Assembly (NCBI GenBank): GCA_010645155.1
Contig: CM021323.1
Span: 8,720,666-8,784,665 of the forward strand
Source: Tigriopus japonicus
Lineage: Eukaryota > Arthropoda > Copepoda > Harpacticoida > Harpacticidae
DNA: 64,000 nt
Reading direction: 5' to 3'
Below are positions 47,719 to 58,957 of this stretch, in pieces; the stretch's first letter is position 1; every line of letters starts with the position of its first letter. A program made the translations under genes and the position numbers. A model generated the notes under the pieces. It worked only from the letters and a program-made list of their open reading frames with translations. It searched no databases and had not been told where the DNA came from.

Positions 47719-49277
47719 GGTTTGTCCTATTTGATGCGTTGCATTTTAGATCAGGGCAAGTTTCCCTCCTCTCTAAAAGTAGCTCATGTCGTTCCAATTT
47801 TTAAGGGCGGAGATAAGTCACTCCCTAGTAATTATAGGCCCATTTCTCTGACCTCCAGCGTTGCAAAGGTGTTTGAGAAGATTATGAAGTCCAAGCTTGT
47901 AGATTATTTGGAAGTGCATGATTTAATTCCTTCTGGACAGCATGGGTTTCGAGCTCATTTTAGTACAGTAACCCAATTGGTTGATCATATTGAGCAAATC
48001 ATTGAAGGGCTCGAAAGTCATGAGTCAGTTGATGTAGTCTATCTTGACTTTGCCAAGGCCCTCGATAAGGTAGATCATGGTCTTTTGCTCGATCAACTCA
48101 AAAAGTTAGGGGTCCAGGGTAAGGTCCTGACTTGGATTAGTAGTTTTATAAGCGAAAGGAAGCAAATAGTTAAAGTCGAAGGATCTTTTAGCGGCATGTA
48201 TGATGTCAAGTCAGGTGTTCCGCAAGGTTCAATTTTAGGTCCGCTCTTGTTTATTCTCTTTATTGCTCCTCTCCAGAAGTTTAGAACAAAAGCCAGTATT
48301 TCTTCATATGCTGATGACACAAAATTAGTTTGTGGAAGGAATGGGCAGGACTCGAAATGTTTAGTTGAGGACTTGGAGAAGGTCTACTCTTGGGTTGGCG
48401 AGAGTAACATGGCATTGAACGGGATGAAATTCCGCACAATGACGTATGGGGCGTCAAAATTAGATGTTCCTCTCAAAGACAATGGAGGTTGTGATATTGA
48501 GCAGGTATCGTCCATGAGAGATTTGGGAGTTGTCGTCCAAGATGATGGAAAGTTTGATGAGCATATCCAGTTGAAAGTGGGGAAGGCATTTCAAACGTGC
48601 GGCTGGATCTATCGCACTTTCAAGTCCAGAGATAGTATTACGATGCTAACTCTGTACAAGTCGATTGTCCAGCCGCATCTTGAATATGCCTCACCCATTT
48701 GGGCTCCAATGAGTTCAGCAGGTTTGCAAAAGGTCGAGCAGGTCCAAAGATGTTTTACTAGGAACATCACAGGAATGAGAGAGCTCTCATATTGGGAGAG
48801 GCTCCAGAAGTTAGGGTTGTACAGTACTCAGAGAAGGTATGAAAGGTATCTGATATTGTATGTTTTCAAGAGCATTCATGGGCTCTGTCCTAACCCAGGA
48901 TTTGAGATCAGTTGTAGCGATCGTAGAGGTTTTACGTGCGCTCTGAGAGCACCTCCAAATCCTAAGGAATCAAGGCTAATTCGAACAATGAAGTCCTCCT
49001 CTCTTCTTTATCGGGCTCCTTCATTGTTCAATTTGTTGCCTATTTGCCTTCGTCGGGAATATGTAGGAGCTGATCCTCTAACAGCATTTAAGGCAGGATT
49101 GGACAAATTTTTAAATACTATTCCTGACCAACCCACTATACAAGGGTTATATAGATCTGCCAACAGTAACTCATTGGTAGATCAAATTTCATATAAACAT
49201 TAATTATTGAAACTATAATAATGATTAACTCTCTTTACAGGGAATCCCATTCCTTGTAGCGGTATTGAAAAATCCGC
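47719..49277 (+). mobile_element. CR1-like LINE with long intact reverse transcriptase ORF (5'-truncated)
   Basis: An open frame from about 47719 to 49203 (493 residues) covers most of a non-LTR reverse transcriptase: KVAHVVPIFKGGDKSLPSNY, QHGFRAHFSTVTQL, VDVVYLDFAKALDKVDH, SGVPQGSILGPLLFILFI and the catalytic SSYADDTKLV. The C-terminal region is GMRELSYWERLQKLGLYSTQ. These fit the CR1/Jockey superfamily. No endonuclease domain is present; the frame is closed by TAG just upstream, so the copy is 5'-truncated. AFD in the LDFAKAFD motif has become ALD. The conserved 3' end is AATCCGC, followed by a run of C. Confidence 0.93.
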
Positions 49278-50299
49278 CCCCCCCCCCTAATTATTTGCTC
49301 TACAATGGATGATGATTATGATGATGATGATGAACAACATCCCAAATAGTGGAAGACTGAGTGCTTGGAATGCTGACGACCCAAAAATGTAATATTGCCG
49401 TCATCACGCAAAGTCACGTACAGGTCGTTATATGGCAGTGAAGACGATAGAGGCAAAAAACTGTTTCTTTCGAGGCCTTAACTGGTCTTAACATTTTGAG
49501 ATACTACCTTACTTTGTGTGATATCAAACGATCAAAGCATCCTGCCCACCATTCAACTCACATTTATCTAGAAATTATTCGCTTAGGATGTCATCTCCAG
49601 AACCCAGAATGTCCCCTCCCCCTACATTCATTTGTACTGGTAACAAAACCAAATTGATCTGGATTGCATTTACTTGTAAGACCTTTTTAGACTTAAGTGA
49701 TTGATTCCAGTGAACTGTTCCAGTGAAGGACTCTTAAAGCCGCTATTTGCCAATTGATACCAGAATACTTAGTTGCTTGCATTTTTCGTGCATTATTCCG
49801 TATTGAGTGAGGCAGGGATCTTTGGCAATCAAAATTCTTGGGATACTAAAGGGGATTGAACCTTTCAAAAAGTCGTTCGCGTTGAGCTTAGGATTGAATT
49901 TCGAGTTTTACCGAAACAAACCCTGACAACATGTCAAGTCCGTTAGGAACTGTAATCCGTTTGGTCGTTTGTTAAGTAACTGACACATTTGATTCCGAGA
50001 ACTTAATTTCGGAACGAAAGATGGAATCAAAGTAGATCTATGCTCAAGGGAAATGACTTGTTCTATAAGGCTGATTTAACCGTTTTTCCTGCTAAGCTAC
50101 AGTGTTTAAATCAGATCTTAGTAATTAGGGATCTTAATTATGCCTTTTCTGGCTTGGGACGCTAAAGTTCGTCAGAAATTCAAGGACTACACATCCCTTT
50201 TTCGGTGGAGGGAGGATTTCGCATGTTTTGTTATTGCTAGAAGGAATGGAATCATCAACAAATTAATAAGTCATTAATGTAGTGCATATCTTCCACATT
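49278..50299. other. Unannotated spacer
   Basis: It starts with a C-run and a GATGAT-type microsatellite (49310-49332). No gene or element was supported in the rest. Confidence 0.4.
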
Positions 50300-50475
50300 T
50301 ATTAATTTTGGTCTACCAACAAATTACTGTTGGTAGATCTGAACAACCCTTGAATTGTGGGTTGATCAGGAAAAGTTTTTAAAAATTTGTCGAATACTGT
50401 CTTGAAAGATGCGACAAGATCAGTTACTACGTACATATTTCCGACGAAGAGTGGAGTGAGGGCTTCCCAAGAATA
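50300..50475 (-). mobile_element. LINE 3' fragment
   Basis: Minus-strand remnant of the same CR1-like LINE, encoding FDKFLKTFPDQPTIQGLF and RSTNSNLLVDQ, which align with the C-terminus of the copy at 47719-49277. It is diverged and has no function of its own. Confidence 0.8.
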
Positions 50476-50830
50476 TTTATTAGTCATGGTATTTCTTGAT
50501 TTAAATACTAGATACCATCATTAATTTTGATTTGGATTAATTAAATCCCATGACACACTAACTCAAACTCATTGACGGTACAGATCACATTTAGTCAAAA
50601 AAGAAATAGTAGGCCAGTCTGTAATTGATTTTGCTGATACAGTCTGTTGTTACTAACAACCAAGCAATTTTAGTTTAGTACACTTCATGACCACACATCT
50701 TTCTTAAATTGTACCAGAGGGCTGCTTTGATCTGTAGTGCTCCTTAAAATCTGCAAAATGGTTGAAAATATGGCAGAAAGATTTGTCATCGACTGTCTTG
50801 ATGATCCTGTCTTTTTGGAACAGTGATAAC

Positions 50831-51268
50831 TAGGGCTTGGATGAAGTTGCTGTTTTTTGGCCTGAAGTTGCCATGTATTTTTTCAAGTTGAACTCAATTC
50901 GACAAAAGTTGCTATTTCGTGGCCTAAAACTGTCAAATTTCGGCCACATTTTTGTACCAATCTTGGGCAAAAAATTGTAGTCTGATGATGGCTTTTTTTT
51001 AAACCTTGGGCTTCTTTAAGACGGCAATTTTGTCTTGCACAAATTATTCTAGAATGTAAAAAAACAGTAATATTTTGAAAAGTTTCTGAAAAATAATGTG
51101 TAAAATATTTATTTCGAGCAAAATCCCTCACAATTTCAGTAATCGCAGCAAAATATGCCAAAAGATGATGTTTCTTACGAAAAAACAAAAGTTGCTTATT
51201 TTGATTTAAATGGCCAAGAATTGCAATTTTTGCTGCAAGTTGCATTTAGCAACTTGATCCGAGCCCTA
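50831..51268. mobile_element. hAT-like MITE, GGGCTCGGA family, copy 2
   Basis: A 438-bp element with ends TAGGGCTTGGATGAAGTTGC and, from the right, TAGGGCTCGGATCAAGTTGC. It is flanked by GTGATAAC (50823-50830) and TTGATAAC (51269-51276), an 8-bp duplication with one mismatch fitting nTnnnnAn. It shares subterminal sequence with 12244-12962. Confidence 0.8.
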
Positions 51269-51276
51269 TTGATAAC

Positions 51277-52330
51277 TAGAAGGAGAGATATGTGGTTTTC
51301 GTCCTTTTGGACGATTGCAGGTGCAATTGTTCGGTCGGAACAGCGAGCATTGTTCTATGCTTCAAATTACTCTATCTGCCACAAAGTTCAATCGATCAAG
51401 TTGAAATTAAGCATATGAGCTTTAAATTCCTAGTCAGACATTTGGTTTACTTGGATTTTTCTCTGCCTGGCACAGAATTCCAAAAATGGCTTCTGCCAGT
51501 AGCCGACGCATCCAGGTCTTTAGTGATCCTTGACTAGATTATGCAATAAGAATGGGCTGGCTCCTTCAGTGTGTTCGTGCGAGCCTAGACTTTTTCCCCC
51601 AAGATTATTTCAAATGTACTCATACTCGATATTTGATAAGCAGAGTGTATTCGAAATAGCTTTGAGGTACTTCATTAACAAATTTATTTCTTAAATAATG
51701 CTTTTGAAATAATTTGATGCCTATAACGAGTTGTTACTATGTCATATTTTTTGGATACACGTCCACAGAGAAGTAACAATATTTATAAAGATTAGTTCTC
51801 GTTAAAAACGTTGCATCGAACGACCAAAAGTGCCTTATTGATCTACAATTTTCTTTTACCCTGCAAATCTAGAAGTTGTTCTCGAAAGATGTTTCATTGC
51901 GAGCTAAAAACGGGATAGATTTTATTCATCTCTGTTTTTTTTGGGTTGTGGATCTTAAGCTCGGAGGTTTAATCCTCGCCCGGCCAGTAAAGCCCTATCA
52001 CAATCCCATCATAATTCTATTTTTCTGATAGACAATTTCGAATCTGAGATCAGAATGGCTCTTCGTTTGTGGGTGTGGAAGTTTCGTTGAGAATCGAAGC
52101 TGAGACCCTTCTCTTTACAAGAAACTGCGTTTATCACAACATCAATTATCCTTCTTAATTCATTGTTATCAATTTTTCCCTATTGATTCCCTTCAACAGC
52201 TCACTTAGAAAGGGAGTGTGAAACATTTCTGTATTACAGAGTGGGGCAATAGTATTGACAATTGATTTGAAACGTCTGCTGCAGCAAGATTTGGAGCAAA
52301 AGGATGATTTATTTTGTGCAATTAGTTTGA
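51277..52330. other. Unannotated spacer
   Basis: No coding gene was seen. A tRNA-T-arm-like string (CTCGGAGGTTTAATCCTCG) occurs near 51960 but lacks the rest of a tRNA. The right end probably belongs to the transposon that carries the DD37D transposase. Confidence 0.35.
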
Positions 52331-53782
52331 ATGGAACATAGTTCATTGATTTTACTCAATATGGCCGCCCTCGGCCTTGATGACATCGCTCAGGCGGCGG
52401 ATGAAGGCGGAGCAGGCTTTGGAAACCTCAGCCGTGCTGAAAGTGGCCATGTTTCTCTTGACTGATGACTTCAGAGTGCCCAAGCTGTTGTGAGGCTTCT
52501 TGTTGACCTTCCCTCCCAGCTCTGACCACAACTAGAAGTCGCATGGGTTGAGGTCAGGGCTGTTGGAAGGCCATTCATTGGGTTTGATCAGAACATCGAA
52601 CTCGTTACTGAGGAAGTTAATCGCCTTTTTGGAGACATGGGCCGGTGCTGAGTCTTGGATCCACATGAACTTTTGATCTGGGGGATACTGGGCGGCCAAC
52701 CATGGCAAACCTACCTCATCCAGAAGCCCCACGTAGACGTCCGTGTTCACTCTGACATCAGATGGAAAGATGTGGGCGGGTAGCACTTTCCCGTCACTCG
52801 TGACAAGGACAAACACCATGATTTTGGCCGGCTTCTTGGTCCTCATGGCCGGNNNNNNNNNNNNNNNNNNNNNNNNNNNNNNNNNNNNNNNNNNNNNNNN
52901 NNNNNNNNNNNNNNNNNNNNNNNNNNNNNNNNNNNNNNNNNNNNNNNNNNNNNNNNNNNNNNNNNNNNNNNNNNNNNNNNNNNNNNNNNNNNNNNNNNNN
53001 NNNNNNNNNNNNNNNNNNNNNNNNNNNNNNNNNNNNNNNNNNNNNNNNNNNNNNNNNNNNNNNNNNNNNNNNNNNNNNNNNNNNNNNNNNNNNNNNNNNN
53101 NNNNNNNNNNNNNNNNNNNNNNNNNNNNNNNNNNNNNNNNNNNNNNNNNNNNNNNNNNNNNNNNNNNNNNNNNNNNNNNNNNNNNNNNNNNNNNNNNNNN
53201 NNNNNNNNNNNNNNNNNNNNNNNNNNNNNNNNNNNNNNNNNNNNNNNNNNNNNNNNNNNNNNNNNNNNNNNNNNNNNNNNNNNNNNNNNNNNNNNNNNNN
53301 NNNNNNNNNNNNNNNNNNNNNNNNNNNNNNNNNNNNNNNNNNNNNNNNNNNNNNNNNNNNNNNNNNNNNNNNNNNNNNNNNNNNNNNNNNNNNNNNNNNN
53401 NNNNNNNNNNNNNNNNNNNNNNNNNNNNNNNNNNNNNNNNNNNNNNNNNNNNNNNNNNNNNNNNNNNNNNNNNNNNNNNNNNNNNNNNNNNNNNNNNNNN
53501 NNNNNNNNNNNNNNNNNNNNNNNNNNNNNNNNNNNNNNNNNNNNNNNNNNNNNNNNNNNNNNNNNNNNNNNNNNNNNNNNNNNNNNNNNNNNNNNNNNNN
53601 NNNNNNNNNNNNNNNNNNNNNNNNNNNNNNNNNNNNNNNNNNNNNNNNNNNNNNNNNNNNNNNNNNTTCTCCGACCTACTGTCCTCGGATGTCCACGGGT
53701 GAATGACAATCACAAGTTCCACGAACTGAGGGCAGCAGGTCGGATGAACCGACTGCGCCATGTTCAGTCCTCGAGGAAACAA
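52331..53782 (-). pseudogene. Tc1/mariner-type DD37D transposase, interrupted by a stop and a gap
   Basis: The minus-strand reading after the gap gives AKIMVFVLVTSDGKVLPAHI, FMWIQDSAPAHVSKKAINFL and then EWPSNSPDLNPCDF. From the D of QDSAPAH to the D of PCDF there are 37 residues, the DD37D spacing of maT-like transposases. The codon after CDF is TAG (52532-52534). The same frame then continues LWSELGGKVNKKPHNSLGTL to KAEGGHIE and TAA near 52361, so a single nonsense change, for instance from TGG, truncates an otherwise normal C-terminus. The N-terminal part (53667-53782) reads MAQSVHPTCCPQFVELV. The first catalytic Asp would lie in the 814-base gap. TIRs were not located. Confidence 0.8.
52853..53666. 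other. Assembly gap (814 N)
   Basis: A run of N inside the transposase. The gap size may be an estimate, so neither the frame nor the protein length across it can be judged. Confidence 0.99.
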
Positions 53783-54715
53783 GTTTGACTCTCCCTTTTA
53801 TTTGACTAGACATATTTATATAGAGCGAGATGACTAGAACGTGAGCATGACTAGAACAGAGCGTGAGCTATGACTCAACACACCACTATCACTACTTTTG
53901 CAAGTCTTGGGTATTTTAGACACTTTTCAATCTGTTTTCGAAAATAATGTTTTGTTTGATGTTCCTTGCGCTTATTCATCCAAGTTTAGTGCTTTCACTC
54001 ACCTTGACACTTTCCATTTTGTGCGAAGTAGAAAAACTGGGATAGCTAGAACACTAAAAAGTGTTGGCGTATTCTTTTTCCCAATAGCTACTCTAAACAA
54101 CTTTTTAACTTGGTCTTATTAGACCGGGCGGGGTCAATGGTAGCTTTGGGGTCAAGGCCAATCCCATTTGAGGGAGTCAGTACGTTAAAGGGCCCACCAA
54201 ACAGAAGCTGATGGTCACACCAGGCCACAATTCAAACTCTTATCATTCTTTACTGCAATTTATCAGTTAAGTATTTCAAAGCTATGACATGACCACTATT
54301 TTTGCATTGAATAACATTCTTTGAATTTGTTACGAATGCGGCATCTTCTTGAACTTAAAGAAAAATATAATAACGCTGATTGAGTTGGTGGTTCAGGATG
54401 CTGAACTATGCATGGTGAGCTCCGAGTCCAAATATATCTTTATGACTTCAAAAATTTCAAAAGGCATCGCAAACACTCCCAAAATTGCCAAGAAAAGGCG
54501 CCGATTTTACTCTAAACTCCATTGCTTCTGGTGCTTTTGTGGTTTTTTTGCAGGAATCTTAGCAGAAGCCGAGACAATTTTTTTTTGTTTCTAATCTCAA
54601 GGAGCTCAAAAACTGTTTGCTGACTTCTCCAAAGCAAAGGCTTATTCTAAAACCTTTAAAACCAGAAGGTTATTCGGGAGGAGGACCTCCGAATCCCAAT
54701 AGAATCGAGGTTTGT
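53783..54715. other. Unannotated AT-rich spacer
   Basis: No supported gene. Direct repeats of ATGACTAGAAC occur near 53830-53860, just outside the transposase, possibly subterminal repeats of that transposon. Confidence 0.35.
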
Positions 54716-54950
54716 TCGTGCAATGAAGTCCTCCTCTCTTCTTTATCGGGCTCCTTCATTGTTCAATTTGTTACCCATTAGTCTTCGTCGGGAATATGTA
54801 GGAGCTGATCCTCAAACAGCTTTTAAGTGGGGTTGGATAAATTTTAAATGCGATTATTTAAGGGCTGAACAGATCTGCCAACAGTAACTTATTGCTAAAA
54901 CAAATTTCGTATTAATGTATCAATTTTTCATCAATTTTCAGGGAGATCAA
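54716..54950 (+). mobile_element. LINE 3' fragment
   Basis: A short copy of the CR1-like LINE C-terminal region (MKSSSLLYRAPSLFNLLPIS.., REYVGADPQTAFK), decayed after about 54830, ending near CAGGGAGATC. Confidence 0.8.
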
Positions 54951-55433
54951 TCTGCAGAGAAAATAAAAATTCCGCGACATAACAGAAATTGATAACCAAG
55001 AAGTCAAAAACAAGCCAAAAAAAGACTGATTGATTGAATGAATGAATGAATGCATGAATAAAGGCTTTCTGATTTTTGTCTTTCCGACAATCATAAATAG
55101 AAATCTTAATATAAACAAGAAGCTTAATAAGTTTTCATCACCTCACAAGATGGTCCCTACATTTTTTTGCTTCAAGGCCGAAAACATGAGAGAAAAACAA
55201 GAGTTTCTTTTGCTTCACCTCTATGCTTGAATTACCCTGTCTTATCATTAATATGCAGGTTTAATTGTTCAATTTTTGCACAAAACGACTCAACATGTCA
55301 AGCACGAAAGGCGTTTCTAACTCGATATTAGTGAGTGGGCTGACTTTTTCAATTCAATGGATTTGAATTGAAAAGACTAGGTGGTGGCACTGTCAATTTT
55401 AACTCACACATCGAAAGATCTAAAAAGATGAAA

Positions 55434-55620
55434 TGTGTCCAGGAGGCTAGATGTGGAACTATTTTTTGTTTATCAAATGTGCCAAGGAGGCTAAATGTGG
55501 AAATGATTTGTCATCATGGAGGCTAAATGAGTGAATACTATTTAAATCAAATGTACTAAGGAGGCTAAATGTAGAAAAAAATTCCATCAAATGTGCCAAA
55601 GAGGCTGAATGTGAAATTAA
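55434..55620. repeat. Degenerate minisatellite (GGAGGCTAAATGTGGAA units)
   Basis: Five spaced copies of a block like GCCAAGGAGGCTAAATGTGG, at intervals of about 30-50 bp with variable A/T-rich spacers. No coding function is apparent. Confidence 0.75.
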
Positions 55621-55975
55621 AATATTTGAAAGGAAGACAAAAAAAAGATTGATACGGAGTATCAAAATTAATTTCGTTAGCGAGACATGAACGTGAAATT
55701 CAAGATTAAACACATAATTTTCAAAATTCATTTCAATTAAACAATATTTACCACAACTATACCATAAAAACATTAATTAATAGTAGCAAGTATCTTTCAA
55801 GTAGTAAGAAGTTGGTTCTTACTAAAAGTTCGTTAGATAGAGGTATTCTCCTATTATGGGTTTTGTATCAATGGATATCTAAAGGTAGTCACAAATTCTC
55901 TTTCAAGCGCGCGATGTTTGGTATTGGTCTGAAGAAGGGCCGGTTTTCATTTGGTCAGCCACTGTGAGTTATGAC

Positions 55976-56280
55976 TAGGGCCCGGAAGTATATTCTTTAA
56001 ATATCAAATATCTTAAAGACATTTTTCGTCATTTCCTCGATTTTTTAAAATATTTTGGCAGTTTTGAGGAAAAATCAAATATTTTCTTGCTTTTTGGGGC
56101 AGAAAAAAATGTTTCAGGAAAATTTGAGCAAAATTAATGAATGGTCAATACGTATCAGGGATTAAACAAAACGAACCATATACATTAAAATGGCTACAAA
56201 AGGGCATTTGTACTGAAGTTAACACTAAAAACCATAATTACTTCAGTCACATACGCAAAAAACTGCGCCATTTATTGAGA
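55976..56280. mobile_element. hAT-like MITE, GGGCCCGGAA family, partial copy 2
   Basis: It begins TAGGGCCCGGAAGTATATTC after GTTATGAC, which fits a hAT-type target (nTnnnnAn). About 300 bp align with the right half of 10785-11302 in reverse orientation, including GGCATTTGTACT and AAAAAACTGCGCCAT. The other end was not found, so the copy is truncated or chimaeric. Confidence 0.75.
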
Positions 56281-58562
56281 CCTTTTTTTGACCCAATTTT
56301 CGATTGAGGCAAAAATGAAAAAATAAAATGTTATTTCTTGTTTTGCTTCAAAGCTGACAAAACGAATGAAAAAAAGTTTGCGTTTTCTTTTCTCCTTTTC
56401 TTTTGTTTTTGTGTAGAACAGAAGAACTCCTAAAACGCGCCCGAAATGACATTGCGGCAAATACTTTGACTCGGGCGAAAGGAACAATAAAACAAGTGAG
56501 GGAAGGAAGAACTACAGTTCTAAAGAGACAAAACTGCCACTCGGGTTAGGTAAGTGGCGATTGGCTTTGAGCTCATTTCATTAGTCCAACAGCAAGGGTG
56601 CCAAGTTACTTAATTTGTCATGCATTGCTTCTGATCGCACAAAGCAGTTAAATGAGCAGTTCCGCCACTGACTTCCTGAAATCGCAAAATTAAGTTATGA
56701 TTCACGTAACCAAATGTGGCTTCCGTCATATCCCATCGCACACACACAGTGCAAGCTTATTGAATCAGGAACAATTTGGGAGTGACATTTTTGTCTCTAT
56801 AGAACTGTAGGGAGAACCAACCAACCTGATCGTCGGCTCCGCTGTGTCTCACGAACTGTTGGGATGGACTGAGATACAATCTTCAATCTTGTTTGATGGA
56901 CGGACGCAACCAAAACTGACGAATTGACGATCAAAACGGAGTTTACTTCAAGGCCACCGCCTGAACATGCTTTGCCACCGCCTAGGTTACGTGTATCAAA
57001 TAGTTTTCAACTGTTTGTTTGCCGTGGAAGACACGAGCAATACCTGAATAAAGAGGGTTATTTTTAATTTTAAAAAATTGGTATTCTCTTTTACTCTACG
57101 TAATTCATTAGGAATCGTCAGTTTCATACCTCAAAATGTCCTGGTAATTTTACACCCTAGCAATCAAGGGAATACTTAACTTAAAACAGTTGGAGATGGT
57201 TCATTGGTGCAGTTGGTTTAAGTGCGACCGAGTTGTTCTCGTGTTCATGGGTCAATTCCAAGTCTAGCAAAAACTCGTCCCAAATGGCAACAATTAGACC
57301 AGAAAGAGCCCCAAAAGTTCATCAATCACATGCGTTTTCACTTTTCATGTTGTTTATAATCATGGCTTGATTATGTGTTAATGAGAAAAACAATTCTCGC
57401 AGTAAATATCAATTAAACGATAGATTAAAATCCCAAGAACAACAGTAGTAGCTAAAACATCTCACGAACGTGATTTTTAGGGCACCATCTCCTCTCAGTT
57501 TTGGATCTCCCTTGAAGCATACATCTACATCTTAAAATTATCAGAATATCCCTTTCAATTGGAGGAATTGTCAGTGGTGAAAAATTCGTGCCGTTTTTTA
57601 AGCAAAACTTCTCCGTCCCACTACACTTTACTTGAGCAATTTTCTATTCACATGAAATTGTATATCGTGATAGTACCCCAAAAATTTCAATAACACGGTG
57701 CTCATTTCGTTTCTTTATTTTTTTCTCTGGTCTCGTGATTGGCTTGTCTATCTATAAAATTAATCAAATAACAACGATATAATTCAATTTGTTAAGAAAC
57801 TAGGATCCATGTCTTTGCCTTGGTGACTTGAATGCGGAGACTAGACATTTATGGATTAATAGATTTGAAGAAGATAATCCAAGTTAAAGTTTTAGGGATA
57901 AAAGCCTTAGAGTCAATTTTGGGTGTGGTTGGACTTGTATCAGCCATTGGCTATAGTTGTGCCACCGTCACCGATTTCTAAGTCTCCTTTCTAACTTTGG
58001 AGAAGATCTGGGCAACGAAATACAGAGTCAAAATCAGAGTTCAGGACTAGAGTAGGCTAGCAATGTAGTCGATGTCAAAAAATTCCAGGTGTTTTTGTGC
58101 CAAATTCAAGTGGACTTGAATTTCACTTGGTTTCATTTGGACCTAGAGAGCCGCCAGAATTTTTGCTCTACTGAAAACTTGTTTTAACACATCTTAAGAA
58201 TCTTGTTAAATATCAGTGACGAGGCAAACCCGATACTCAAGTATTTCTATTTTTAGGACTACCGTCAAACTTAAAGGCCTGTTTGGTAACGGGCAACAGA
58301 AAAAATATCTTTTGTTCCAAAAGCCACCCATGTATTAAAGGCGTAATTTTTTTTGTCAAAAATGCCAGGTTAAGGTTCATTTTGAGAAGGAACGTGGGTT
58401 TCATGTATGGCCCGGAATGTTTTTATTTTGTTGTCAAGCAGAAATCCCAGACGGTTTACGTCAGCTGACCTTACTCTTCAAAACGTCTAGGATTTCTGCT
58501 CCACAGCAAATCAGAGTCGGCTTGGCGACTTTTCGGCGGAATGGATATTTTTCGGGTTGGTT
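56281..58562. other. Unannotated spacer
   Basis: No gene recognised. A weak tRNA-like string on the plus strand (A-box-like TGGTGCAGTTGG, B-box-like GGGTCAATTCC) lies at about 57197-57262 and could be an old SINE head. A hairpin lies at 58428-58509. Confidence 0.4.
58428..58509. repeat. 82-nt imperfect hairpin, pre-miRNA-sized
   Basis: Arms TTGTTGTCAAGCAGAAATCC (plus CAGACG) and CGTCTAGGATTTCTGCTCCA (plus CAGCAA) pair over about 26 bp, with 16 inner bases nearly perfect and a 30-nt loop. The size would suit a microRNA precursor, but a small foldback transposon is equally possible. Confidence 0.55.
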
Positions 58563-58957
58563 GCGGTTTTTTACCACCACTACAAGGAATGCGATTCCCT
58601 TTAAAAATTAAATCGTTAATACAATTTATGCAATTAATAATTTATACGACATTTGATCTATCAACGAGTGATTGTTGGCAGATCTGCACAACCCTTGAAT
58701 AGTGGGTAGGCCAGGAATAGTATTCAAAAATTTGTCAAATCCTGCCTTAAATGTTGTTAGAGGATCAGCTCCTACATATTCCCGACGAAGACTAATGGGT
58801 AACAAATTGAACAATGAAGGAGCCCGATAAAGCACAGAGGAGGACTTCATTGTTTGAACTGGCCTCGATTCTATTGGGATTTGGAGGTGCTCTCAGAACG
58901 CACGTAAAACCTCTACGATCGCTACAACTGATCTCAAATCCGGGGTTAGGACAGAGC
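58563..58957 (-). mobile_element. LINE fragment, 3' half of a split copy
   Basis: Minus-strand CR1-like LINE sequence encoding CPNPGFEISCSDRRGFTCVL, LFNLLPISLRREYVGADPLT and NTIPGLPTIQGL, with the conserved 3' end (GGGAATCGCATTCCTTGTAG). It is interrupted at GAGC by the transposon at 58958-60533 and continues at 60534. Confidence 0.88.
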
